From Nocardioides piscis (GTDB lineage Bacteria > Actinomycetota > Actinomycetes > Propionibacteriales > Nocardioidaceae), in assembly GCF_011300215.1 (NCBI RefSeq), contig NZ_CP049866.1, positions 434,001-498,000 of the forward strand: a stretch of 64,000 bases of DNA, given 5' to 3'. Position numbers and translations under genes: made by a program. The notes beneath the pieces are model-generated. The model made no database searches, was not told the origin of the DNA, and saw only the letters and a list, made by a program, of their open reading frames with translations. Of this stretch, positions 26,848-34,743 are shown piece by piece. Positions within the stretch are counted from its first letter, which is position 1. Each line of letters starts with the position of its first letter.

Positions 26848-27972
26848 ATGCGCATCGCCCAGCTCGCCAACTTCATCGGGCCCGCCTCCGGCGGGATGAA
26901 GACAGCCATCGCAGCGCTGGGCGAGGGATATGTGGCGGCCGGGTGCGAACGCCTGCTGGTGATCCCCGGCCCGACCGACTCCAGGGTCGCCACCGCCGTC
27001 GGCGACGTGGTCCAGCTCCGCGCACCCAGGGTCGGCGGCGGCTACCGCCTGATCGTGGAGCCGTGGCGCGTCACCGGTGTGCTGGAGGAGTGGCAGCCGA
27101 CCTCCGTGGAGCTGAGCGACAAGCTGACGTTGCTGCCGGTCGCGGGCTGGGCGCGCCGATCGGGCGTCGGCTCGGTGCTCCTCTCCCATGAACGGTTGAG
27201 CGACATGTTCGCGATGCGAACCGGCTTCGACGCCACCTCCAAGGTGTCCATCGCACTGCTCAACCGGATCCTGGTCCGCAGCTTCGACACGGTCGTGGTG
27301 ACGTCGTCCTACGCCCACGACGAGTTCGCGCTCGCGGCGGCCGCGGTCGGTTGTCCCATGGTGCGGGTGCCGCTCGGGGTCGACCTCGAGACCTTCCGCC
27401 CGGGCCGGATCCACGCGGCTGCCGAGGGACCCCTGCGGCTGACCCACTTCGGTCGTCTCTCGCGCGAGAAGAGCCCACACCTGGCCGTGGCCACCGCCGC
27501 AGACCTGCACCGTCGCGGCGTGGACATCCGGATGGACGTGTATGGCGAGGGGCCGCACCTGGCCGAGCTCGTCGAGGTCGCGGGTGCCGCCCCGGTCGCC
27601 TTCCACGGCTTCGTCGAGGGCCGCGCCGACCTCAACACCCGGATCGCGGCCGCCGACATCTCGCTGTCGGTCTGTCCCACCGAGACCTTCGGGCTCGCGG
27701 TGCTCGAGGCGCTCGCGTCGGGCACCCCGGTCGTCACCGCCGACCGAGGAGGCGCTCGCGAGCTGGTCGACAGCGCCTCCGGGGCCTGGGCTGCGCCGAC
27801 GCCCGCTGCGCTGGCCGATGCCGTCCTCGACCTCAGCCGGCGGGACCCGACCGAGCGACGGCGGGCCGCGCGGGCCAGGGCGGAGATGTTCCCGTGGTCG
27901 GCCACGGTCGACTCGATGCTGACGGTCCACGAGCAGGTCACCCGGCGCGCGCGGGTGGCCGTCGGCGCGTGA
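26848..27972 (+). CDS. Glycosyltransferase family 4 protein
   Basis: This 374-residue GT-B enzyme has the N-terminal acceptor loop IGPASGGMKTAI and the sugar-nucleotide-binding half with THFGRLSREKSPHLAV, VYGEGPHLAELV, and the EX7E motif in ETFGLAVLEALASGTPVV. These residues are typical of retaining GT4 mannosyl- or glucosyltransferases that build cell-envelope glycans or glycolipids. The donor cannot be named from sequence. ATG 26848 is preferred over an upstream in-frame ATG because homology begins at RIAQLANF. Confidence 0.87.
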   Translation: MRIAQLANFIGPASGGMKTAIAALGEGYVAAGCERLLVIPGPTDSRVATAVGDVVQLRAPRVGGGYRLIVEPWRVTGVLEEWQPTSVELSDKLTLLPVAGWARRSGVGSVLLSHERLSDMFAMRTGFDATSKVSIALLNRILVRSFDTVVVTSSYAHDEFALAAAAVGCPMVRVPLGVDLETFRPGRIHAAAEGPLRLTHFGRLSREKSPHLAVATAADLHRRGVDIRMDVYGEGPHLAELVEVAGAAPVAFHGFVEGRADLNTRIAAADISLSVCPTETFGLAVLEALASGTPVVTADRGGARELVDSASGAWAAPTPAALADAVLDLSRRDPTERRRAARARAEMFPWSATVDSMLTVHEQVTRRARVAVGA

Positions 27973-28010
27973 GAGGAATAGCCGTCCGACCCAACCGGTT
28001 GAGCCCGGAC

Positions 28011-29099
28011 GTGCCCTCCCTCTTCGAACCCCTGGACCTCGGCGCGGTCACCCCGCGCAACCGCGTCTTCATGGCTCCGCTGACCCGCATGCGGGCCACG
28101 GCCCGCGGCGACGTGCCCAACGAGCTGATGAGGGACTACTACGTCCAGCGCGCGAGTGCCGGCCTGATCATCTCCGAGGGGACGCAGATCAGCCCGGAGG
28201 GCAAGGGCTACATGGACACCCCGGGCATCCACTCCCAGGAGCAGGTCGCCGGCTGGCGTGCCGTCACCGACGCCGTCCACGCCGAGGGCGGCCTGATCGC
28301 CGCCCAGCTGTGGCACGTGGGCCGGGTGTCGCACGAGTCGTTCCACGGCGGCGCACTGCCGGTGTCGGCCAGCGCATCGGCATACCGCAACCGCACGACC
28401 GTGCGCGGTGAGGACGGCCGCCCGACCCGGGTCAACTGCCCGACCCCGCGAGCGCTCGACCTCGACGAGATCCCCCGGGTGATCGAGGACTATCGCCGCG
28501 CCACGCTCAACGCCCGCGACGCCGGCTTCGACCTCGTGGAGATCCACGCCGCGCACGGCTACCTGCTCCACCAGTTCCTCGCCGCCGACAGCAACCAGCG
28601 TGACGACGAGTACGGCGGCGCGCTGGCCGACCGGGCCCGGCTGATGCTCGAGGTCACCGACGCCGTCGTCGACGCCTGGTCGGCCGACCGCGTGGGCGTG
28701 CGCATCTCCCCGATCGGCTCGTTCAACGGCACCGAGGACCCCGACGGCGCCGAGGCCGGACGCTACGTCGCCGCCGAGCTCGGCAGGCGCGACCTGGCCT
28801 TCCTGCACCTCTCGGAGCCCGACTGGGCCGGTGGACCGCAGCTCGACGACGACTTCCGGCGCGACCTTCGGGCTGCCCACGCCGGCCCGATCGTCGGCGC
28901 CGGCAACTATGACGCCGCGAAGGCCGAGCGCCTGCTGTCGGCCGGGCTGATCGACGCCGCCGCCTTCGGGCGCACGTTCATCGCCAACCCCGACCTGCCG
29001 CGCCGGCTCGAGGAGCAGCTTCCTCTCAACACACCGGTCACCGACACGTTCTACGGCGGCGACCACGCGGGCTACACCGACTATCCGGTGCACGCCTGA
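28011..29099 (+). CDS. Old yellow enzyme family ene-reductase (NADH:flavin oxidoreductase)
   Basis: This 362-residue FMN TIM barrel has the N-terminal LFEPLDLGAVTPRNRVFMAPLTRM, GLIISEGTQISPEG, AAQLWHVGR, the paired HAAHGYLLHQFL substrate His region and the phosphate-binding GAGNYDAAKAE…AAFGRTFIANPDLP. These are diagnostic of NemA/OYE-type alkene reductases, which reduce activated C=C bonds and nitro compounds. The GTG at 28011 is chosen and a TTG four codons upstream is possible. It ends at a repeat array. Confidence 0.92.
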   Translation: MPSLFEPLDLGAVTPRNRVFMAPLTRMRATARGDVPNELMRDYYVQRASAGLIISEGTQISPEGKGYMDTPGIHSQEQVAGWRAVTDAVHAEGGLIAAQLWHVGRVSHESFHGGALPVSASASAYRNRTTVRGEDGRPTRVNCPTPRALDLDEIPRVIEDYRRATLNARDAGFDLVEIHAAHGYLLHQFLAADSNQRDDEYGGALADRARLMLEVTDAVVDAWSADRVGVRISPIGSFNGTEDPDGAEAGRYVAAELGRRDLAFLHLSEPDWAGGPQLDDDFRRDLRAAHAGPIVGAGNYDAAKAERLLSAGLIDAAAFGRTFIANPDLPRRLEEQLPLNTPVTDTFYGGDHAGYTDYPVHA

Positions 29100-29100
29100 C

Positions 29101-29254
29101 GAGTCGGCGCGGAGCAACCACCGAGTCGGCGCTTGGCAGCGACCGAGTCGGCGCTTGTGGACCACCCCTGCGCACCCGGCGCCGACTCGGCGCGCCCCCC
29201 GCGCCGACTGAGCATGCACCCGGCGCCGACTCGGCACGCGCCAAGCGCCGACTC
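29101..29254. repeat. 22-bp-period inverted repeat array
   Basis: The core GAGTCGGCGC occurs at 29101, 29123 and 29145. Its reverse complement GCGCCGACTC begins at 29179, 29201 (last base changed), 29223 and 29245. Both halves keep an exact 22-bp period, so the region can fold into a long imperfect hairpin on either strand. It fills the gap between the convergent ene-reductase and hmgA genes and may act as a two-way terminator. Confidence 0.9.
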
Positions 29255-29256
29255 GG

Positions 29257-30475
29257 TTAGGAGTTGCTGAACACCGCCGGCGAGTCGCCACCCTCGGGAC
29301 CGCGTCCGGCCCAGGTCCAGGCATAGGCCGGGTCCTCGACGGCGAGCCCGCCCTCGCACAGGTCGAGGGGGCGAAGGTGTCGACCATGACGGCCGACTCG
29401 TCGAAGAAGTCCACGCCCAACGACGCCTCGACCGCCGAGGGCTGGGGACCGTGCGCGTAGCCCCGGGGTGCAGCGAGATCGAGCCGACGTTGATCCCCGA
29501 GCCCTTGCGGGCCTCGTAGTCGCCCCCGACGTAGAACATGACCTCGTCGCTGTCGACGTTGGAGTGGTAGTAGGGCACCGGCACCGCCAGCTCGTGGTAG
29601 TCGACCTTGCGCGGCAGGAAGTTGCAGATGACGAAGTTGTGGCCCTCGAAGACCTGGTGCACCGGCGGGGGCTGGTGCACCTTGCCGGTGATGGGCATGA
29701 AGTCGTCGATGTTGAACGTGTAGGGATAGAGGCAGCCGTCCCAGCCGACGACGTCGAACGGGTGGGTCGCATAGGTCATCCGGGTGCCGACGACGCCCGC
29801 GCTCGTCCGGTGCTTGACCAGGACCTCGACGTCCTCGCCCTCCACGACCAACGGCTCGGTGGGTCCGTGCAGGTCGCGCTCGCAGTAGGGCGCGTGCTCG
29901 AGGAGCTGGCCGAACCGGGAGAGATAGCGCCTGGGTGGGTGGATGTGGCTGTTGGCCTCGACCGCGAAGAGCCGACAGCTCTGGTTGGGCACCCAGCGGT
30001 GGGTCGTGGCCCGCGGGATGACGACGTAGTCGCCGCTGCGGAAGGGCACGGCGCCGAAGACCGACTCCAGGACGCCGCCACCGGACTCGACATAGACGCA
30101 CTCGTCGCCGATGGCGTTGCGATAGAGCGGGCTCGGGTCGACACCCGTCACGACGTAGGAGAGCCGGACGTCGTTGTTGGCCAGCAGGAGCCGGCGGCCC
30201 TCCACCGCGTCCCCGGTCTCCCCTGCGACGAAGAGGTCGTGCAGCCGCAGGTGCCGGGACTTGAGGGGGTGGTTGGGCACGCGCCGCTGGTCGGCGAGCT
30301 CCCAGACCTGGCTGTCGACGAGTGCGGAGGGGACACCGCGGTGATAGAGCAGGGAGGAGTCGGAGGAGAAGCCCTCCTCCCCCATCAGCTCCTCGAACCG
30401 GAGCCGACCCTCGGCATCGCGGTGCTGGGTGTGCCGCGTGGGCGGGACCTCACCGACTCGGCGGTAGTACGTCAT
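29257..30475 (-). pseudogene. hmgA: Homogentisate 1,2-dioxygenase, two frameshifts
   Basis: HmgA opens the aromatic ring of homogentisate to give maleylacetoacetate in tyrosine catabolism. The N-terminal ~330 residues are intact (MTYYRRVGEVPPTRHTQ…, PFDVVGWDGCLYPYTFNIDD, HNFVICNFLPRKVDYHELA). The C-terminus continues in two other frames (YAHGPQPSAVEASLGVDFFD, then LCEGGLAVEDPAYAWTWAG). One G added at 29461-29464 and one C added at 29367-29371 restore 406 residues. Two run-length deletions in one conserved gene look more like read errors than decay. Confidence 0.85.
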
Positions 30476-30488
30476 CGTGCCTCACTGT

Positions 30489-30499
30489 CCGATAATCGG
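30489..30499. promoter_or_regulatory. Palindrome between hmgA and the fahA operon
   Basis: CCGATAATCGG is a perfect 11-bp palindrome 13 bp before hmgA. A related half-site, GTCCGTTAT, lies at 30508-30516 beside GTCCGATAA (30487-30495). A regulator controlling both divergent transcripts is likely. IclR proteins often do this for homogentisate genes, but none is encoded nearby. Confidence 0.5.
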
Positions 30500-30528
30500 T
30501 GCATTGCGTCCGTTATGTGCGTGGTGGC

Positions 30529-30534
30529 TACAGT
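30529..30534 (+). promoter_or_regulatory. -10 box TACAGT for the fahA operon
   Basis: TACAGT ends 7 nt before GTG 30542, and a -35-like TTGCGT lies at 30504-30509 with a 19-nt spacer. This supports a leaderless mRNA. Confidence 0.55.
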
Positions 30535-30541
30535 AACGAAC

Positions 30542-31393
30542 GTGACCACGGACCTGCCACCGATCTGGTCCGGCTTCTTCGACGACGCCGCGATCTTCCC
30601 TCCCACCGAGACCGACCTCGCCGACGCTGTCGCGACGTTCCTCGCGCGCCGGGACGAGTGGTATGCCGATCTGGTGGCCTCCTTCGTCGTCACCGACCAG
30701 CGGGTGCCTGACGTCGCCCATGCCGAGGTGCCGCTGTCGATCGTGGTCACCGGCGGGGCCGGCGCGATCGCCGGAGCCTGCAGGCTCGCGGCTCGTGCCG
30801 GCAACGAGGTGGCGGGGCTCGAGATCGCCCTGCGCGACCTCGACGACCTCCCGGGCAACGCCCGGCGCGTGGTGGCGGCCGTCGACGCGGCCCGCGGCGA
30901 GGGCCTGCTCGAGGACGCCACGCCCGTCTTCGTGGAGCTGCCCGCTGCCGACGTGACGCACTCCTGGCAGGCCGCGGCCGACGAGGTCGCAGCCGCCGAG
31001 CTGAGGCTCAAGTTCCGCACCGGCGGCGTGGATGCGCACCTCTTCCCGAGCGCCGACCAGCTGTCCTCGTGGATCGACGCCGCGCTCGACCGCGAGCTGC
31101 CGTTCAAGTGCACGGCCGGGCTGCACAGCGCCATACGTCACCGTGACGACGCGACCGGCTTCGAGCACCACGGCTTCCTCAACGTGCTCGCGGCCACGGC
31201 AGCTGCCTATGAGGGCACGTCGGGGACGGAGGTCACGCAGATGCTCTGCGCCACCGACGCGCCCCAGGTGGTCGCCCTCGCCACCGACCTCGACCTGGCC
31301 CGCGCCCGCCGCTGGTTCACCGGCGTCGGTTCGTGCTCGATCTCCGAGCCGCTCGACGACCTGCTCGCCCTCGGACTGCTGGAGCGCCCCTGA
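30542..31393 (+). CDS. Conserved-looking protein of unknown function in the homogentisate operon
   Basis: This 283-residue soluble protein has no domain I recognise. Notable segments are WSGFFDDAAIFPPTETDL near the start, ADLVASFVVTD, LRLKFRTGGVDAHLFPSADQ, FKCTAGLHSAIRH and HHGFLNVLAATAAAYEGTS. The alternation of hydrophobic strands with KFRTGG and TAGLH motifs suggests an alpha/beta barrel, which is an inference. It overlaps fahA by one base (TGATG) and diverges from hmgA, so a step in homogentisate breakdown is plausible. The maleylacetoacetate isomerase step has no other visible gene. An ATG at 30515 is an alternative start. Confidence 0.85.
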   Translation: MTTDLPPIWSGFFDDAAIFPPTETDLADAVATFLARRDEWYADLVASFVVTDQRVPDVAHAEVPLSIVVTGGAGAIAGACRLAARAGNEVAGLEIALRDLDDLPGNARRVVAAVDAARGEGLLEDATPVFVELPAADVTHSWQAAADEVAAAELRLKFRTGGVDAHLFPSADQLSSWIDAALDRELPFKCTAGLHSAIRHRDDATGFEHHGFLNVLAATAAAYEGTSGTEVTQMLCATDAPQVVALATDLDLARARRWFTGVGSCSISEPLDDLLALGLLERP

Positions 31394-32601
31394 TGACCTG
31401 GGTCCCTGGAGCCGCCGACTCCCTGTTCGGCCTCGACAACCTGCCCTACGGCGTCTTCTCCCGTCCCGGTGAGCCTGCGCGTGTCGGGGTACGAATCGCC
31501 GACCAGGTCCTCGACCTCGCGCCCGTCGCCGAGCTCGGCGACCCGGCTTCCGAGCTGGCGGTCGCGTGGCGCACGCCCTCGCTCAACGCGTTCATGGCGA
31601 CGGGACCCGCGCAGTGGGAGGTCGCCCGACGCTGGATCACCGAGGTGCTGCGCGACGACGCGCACCAGGAGCGCACTGCGCCCCACCTGCACCCGCTGGC
31701 CGAGGTCCAGCTGCACCTGCCGATCCAGGTCGGCGACTACGTCGATTTCTATGCCTCCGAGCAGCACGCGTCCAACGTCGGCCGGATGTTCCGGCCCGAC
31801 CAGGAGCCCCTGCTCCCCAACTGGAAGCACCTGCCCGTCGGCTATCACGGCCGGTCCGGGACGGTCGTGGCCAGCGGCACCGACATCGTGCGTCCCTGCG
31901 GGCAGCGGAAGGCGCCGACCGAGGACGAGCCGACCTATGGCCCCTCCCGCCGCCTCGACATCGAGGCCGAGCTCGGGTTCGTGGTCGGCGTGCCCACGGC
32001 CCTCGGCGAGCGGGTCAGCACCGCCGACTTCGCCGCGCACACCTTCGGTGTCGTCGGCCTCAACGACTGGTCTGCCCGCGACATCCAGGCCTGGGAATAC
32101 GTCCCCCTCGGCCCCTTCCTCGGCAAGTCCTTCGCCACCTCGATCAGCCACTGGGTGACTCCCCTGGCCGCGCTCGAGGCGGCGTGGACCGACCTCCCGG
32201 GGCAGGATCCGCGACCTCTCGACTACCTGGCCGTGACCGAGCCCGCGGGGCTCGACATCGAGGTGGAGGTCGTCCTCAACGGCGTCGTGGTGTCGCGACC
32301 GCCATACGCCTCGATGTATTGGTCGCCCGCCCAGATGCTCGCCCACACGACCGTCAACGGCGCCAGCGTGCGCACCGGCGACCTGTGGGGATCGGGCACC
32401 ATCTCCGGCTCCGAGCGCGACCAGCGGGGCTCGCTGCTCGAGCTCTCGTGGGGTGGCAAGGAGCCGTTCCTGCTCGACGGGGTCGAGCGGACCTTCCTCG
32501 AGGACGGCGACGAGGTGGCACTGCGCTACACCGCCCGCGGGCCGTCCGGAAGCAGGCTGGGCCTGGGCGAGGTCGTCGGCAGGGTCGTGCCGGCCACCTG
32601 A
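31393..32601 (+). CDS. fahA: Fumarylacetoacetase
   Basis: Fumarylacetoacetase hydrolyses fumarylacetoacetate to fumarate and acetoacetate, the last step of tyrosine degradation. The 402-residue protein contains the N-terminal SH3-like domain, the metal-site entry DYVDFYASEQHASNVG, LPVGYHGRSG, the ligand cluster DIEAELGFVVG…GLNDWSARDIQAWEYVPLGPF and the closing GSGTISGSERDQRGSLLEL. The ATG shares one base with the upstream stop. The length matches the family. Confidence 0.95.
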   Translation: MTWVPGAADSLFGLDNLPYGVFSRPGEPARVGVRIADQVLDLAPVAELGDPASELAVAWRTPSLNAFMATGPAQWEVARRWITEVLRDDAHQERTAPHLHPLAEVQLHLPIQVGDYVDFYASEQHASNVGRMFRPDQEPLLPNWKHLPVGYHGRSGTVVASGTDIVRPCGQRKAPTEDEPTYGPSRRLDIEAELGFVVGVPTALGERVSTADFAAHTFGVVGLNDWSARDIQAWEYVPLGPFLGKSFATSISHWVTPLAALEAAWTDLPGQDPRPLDYLAVTEPAGLDIEVEVVLNGVVVSRPPYASMYWSPAQMLAHTTVNGASVRTGDLWGSGTISGSERDQRGSLLELSWGGKEPFLLDGVERTFLEDGDEVALRYTARGPSGSRLGLGEVVGRVVPAT

Positions 32602-32863
32602 ACCGTCACCGCGATCTTCTCGAGCCGGTCTCGGGCGGTGCGCGTCACGAGCAGCAGCACCAACCACACCACCGCGGATCTCGCGCACGAGCTGGATCTG
32701 CACCAGGGCAGCCGAATCAGGCAACGTGGAGATGGCCACCCCGCCGATGAGGACCAGGAGCCCGCCGGCGAACCCCCGTGTCGGCATGCGGGGAGGCTGG
32801 GCAGGCTTGCTGACGCGGTCACGAAGTCGGCGTGAACGCGGCTCGAACAGGCTGCCTTGTGTC

Positions 32864-32869
32864 TAGAGT
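32864..32869 (+). promoter_or_regulatory. -10 box TAGAGT for cpdA
   Basis: TAGAGT ends 7 nt before GTG 32877, a leaderless arrangement. Confidence 0.5.
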
Positions 32870-32876
32870 CGAGTGC

Positions 32877-33806
32877 GTGAAGCAGCTCGGCCAGTACGCG
32901 CCCCCGCGGCACGTCATCGCCCACCTCTCCGACCCGCACCTGCTGGCCGACAACGCGCTGCAGTACGGCGCCGTCGACACCGAGGCTGGCCTGCGCCTGG
33001 CCCTGGAGCGGCTCGCCGCCGTCGACCCGCCCCCGCAGGCGCTGGTCTTCACCGGCGACCTCGCCGACCGCGCGGAGCCGGCCGCCTATGACCGTCTGCG
33101 CCAGATCGTCGAGCCGGTGGCAGCCGACATGGGTGCGGAGGTGATCTGGGTGATGGGCAACCACGACGAGCGCGCCGACTACTCCCTCGGCCTGTTCGGC
33201 GACGCCTCCGACGAGCCCCAGGACCGCGTCCACGTCGTGGCCGGGCTGCGCATCATCTCCTTGGACAGCACGGTGCCCGGCTATCACCACGGCGAGCTCA
33301 GTGACGCCCAGCTCACGTGGCTGGCAGAGGTGCTGTCCACCCCGGCCGAGCACGGCACGCTGCTGGCCCTGCACCACCCGCCGATCCCGCTGCCGATGCT
33401 GCGGGCCGCCGAGCTCATCGAGCTGCTCGAACAAGATCGGCTGGCGGCGGTGCTCCAGGGGTCGGACGTGCGCGGCATCCTCGCCGGCCACCTGCACTTC
33501 TCGACATACTCGCTGTTCGCGGGCATCCCGGTCTCGGTGGCCTCGGCCAGCTGCTACACCTGCGAGCCCGCCCCCGTCGACCGGTTCGTCTCAGGGGTCG
33601 ACAGTGGTCAGGCGTTCACGATGGTCCACGCCTACGACGACCGGCTCGTCCACACGATCGTGCCGCTGCACACCGGCCCCGAGGTGTCCGCGATCGGCCT
33701 CGACGTCCTGGAGGCCGTCGAAGGGATGAGCGTCGAGGAGGCCCGCGAGCTGGCGTCGAGCAAGACGTCGCCGTACAACGTCAGTCCGGACCTCACCGAG
33801 GCCTGA
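32877..33806 (+). CDS. cpdA: 3',5'-cyclic-AMP phosphodiesterase / metallophosphoesterase
   Basis: This 309-residue calcineurin-like phosphoesterase contains the five metal motifs in order: SDPHLL, TGDLADR, MGNHDER, LALHHPP and AGHLHFS. The set matches CpdA-type enzymes that hydrolyse cAMP with two metal ions. The actinobacterial relative Rv0805 also accepts other cyclic nucleotides and phosphoesters. The GTG start is supported by the -10 box. The stop codon lies within the stem of the following hairpin. Confidence 0.9.
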   Translation: MKQLGQYAPPRHVIAHLSDPHLLADNALQYGAVDTEAGLRLALERLAAVDPPPQALVFTGDLADRAEPAAYDRLRQIVEPVAADMGAEVIWVMGNHDERADYSLGLFGDASDEPQDRVHVVAGLRIISLDSTVPGYHHGELSDAQLTWLAEVLSTPAEHGTLLALHHPPIPLPMLRAAELIELLEQDRLAAVLQGSDVRGILAGHLHFSTYSLFAGIPVSVASASCYTCEPAPVDRFVSGVDSGQAFTMVHAYDDRLVHTIVPLHTGPEVSAIGLDVLEAVEGMSVEEARELASSKTSPYNVSPDLTEA

Positions 33807-33832
33807 ACTTCCACGCAGGTGCGTGGAAGTTC
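33805..33832 (+). terminator. Hairpin terminator overlapping the cpdA stop
   Basis: A perfect 12-bp stem (33805-33816 with 33821-33832) and AGGT loop begin inside the TGA stop codon. Confidence 0.65.
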
Positions 33833-33856
33833 GCCCCTCGTTCGCCCGACGCACCC

Positions 33857-33897
33857 GAACTTCCACGCAGGTGCGTCGAGATCCATGTCACCTGCGT
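33857..33897. repeat. Second copy of the hairpin arm, with its own stem
   Basis: The 20-bp sequence at 33805-33824 recurs exactly at 33857-33876. The copy can form another 9-bp stem (33865-33873 with 33889-33897). It lies downstream of the minus-strand exported protein gene, so it may terminate that transcript. Confidence 0.65.
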
Positions 33898-33943
33898 CGA
33901 TGGTCCACGCGTACGGCGACCGGCCGGCCGTTCCACCCGGGGA

Positions 33944-34657
33944 TCACGATCGGTCGGAGGAGTCCCCGGTCACGACGACGTAGAAGCGCTTGCGAGCGCC
34001 GTCGGTCGTGAAGCTGCCGTCGCTGTTGCGCGGGCTCACCACGAGGTGGTTGGTGTTGTTGGTGCCGGCGGGTGCGCAGTTGACGACCCCGGGCTGGCAC
34101 ATGGCGACGGCTGCCTCGCCCGAGAACTCGGGGTTGGCATCGGGGCCGGGCGCCCGCCCGTTCATCACGCCGTCGGCATTCTGGTCGACGGTGTTCTGGA
34201 GTGCGATGACGGCCAGGATGCCGTTGTTGCTGAGGTTCTCGCCGGCGTTGATGTAGACGTTGCCGTTGGCCGCGGCCGGGGCTGCCGGATAGCCGGCGGC
34301 CACGGTGAACCCGCCGGACTGGGACACGATCGCCCCCGAGGCGTCGACGAGAGCCCAACGACCGACACCCGCCGGACCGGCGGGACCCTGTGCGCCGGCG
34401 GGGAGCTGGCCCTTGGCGAAGTCCCGCGACTTGAGGGAGCCGTCACGCACGTCCATCGACCCCAGCGAGCCGTTCTTGACGTCGCGGCCCTTGAGGTTCT
34501 GGTCCTTGACGTCGACCGACTTGATCGACCCGTTGCGGATGTCGTCCGAGCCGAGGAGTCCGGCCGCAGCGACCGAGGTGCCGCTGGTGGCGACCACGAG
34601 CGCGACGATGGAGACAGCCAGGGACGGGGAGGGGCGACGAATTCCAGGGATGCGCAT
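33944..34657 (-). CDS. Exported protein with DVKNGSL-type repeats
   Basis: This 237-residue protein has a signal peptide (SLAVSIVALVVATSGTSVAAA) followed by five short repeats of the form (D)(I/V)(R/K)NGS(L/I)KS.D, then a Gly/Pro-rich PAGAQGPAGPAGVGRW hinge. A beta-rich domain of about 130 residues with two Cys follows. This layout is common in exported proteins of soil actinobacteria, and the function is unknown. It lies upstream of no other intact gene. Confidence 0.8.
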   Translation of the reverse strand: MRIPGIRRPSPSLAVSIVALVVATSGTSVAAAGLLGSDDIRNGSIKSVDVKDQNLKGRDVKNGSLGSMDVRDGSLKSRDFAKGQLPAGAQGPAGPAGVGRWALVDASGAIVSQSGGFTVAAGYPAAPAAANGNVYINAGENLSNNGILAVIALQNTVDQNADGVMNGRAPGPDANPEFSGEAAVAMCQPGVVNCAPAGTNNTNHLVVSPRNSDGSFTTDGARKRFYVVVTGDSSDRS

Positions 34658-34743
34658 GGTGGGTGACCTTCCGGTTCGGCGCCACCGTGCGGCAGCAGCT
34701 CACGCGGTCTTCGGAGCCGTCCGCCATCCGGATTGGCCACGGC

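Noticed and set aside
29101..29254. CRISPR-like regular repeat
   Set aside because: The spacing is regular, but the repeat is only 10 bp with 12-bp spacers that are partly similar, and the second half is inverted. No cas genes are near.
32526..32787. A minus-strand hydrophobic frame (MPTRGFAGGLLVLIGGVAIS…) before cpdA that continues in another frame as VVWLVLLLVTRTARDRLEK
   Set aside because: It looks like a small two-helix protein with an indel, but each frame runs open far into the antisense of fahA, no ribosome site precedes it, and the join does not fit a homopolymer change. It may be a decayed gene, but I cannot support it.
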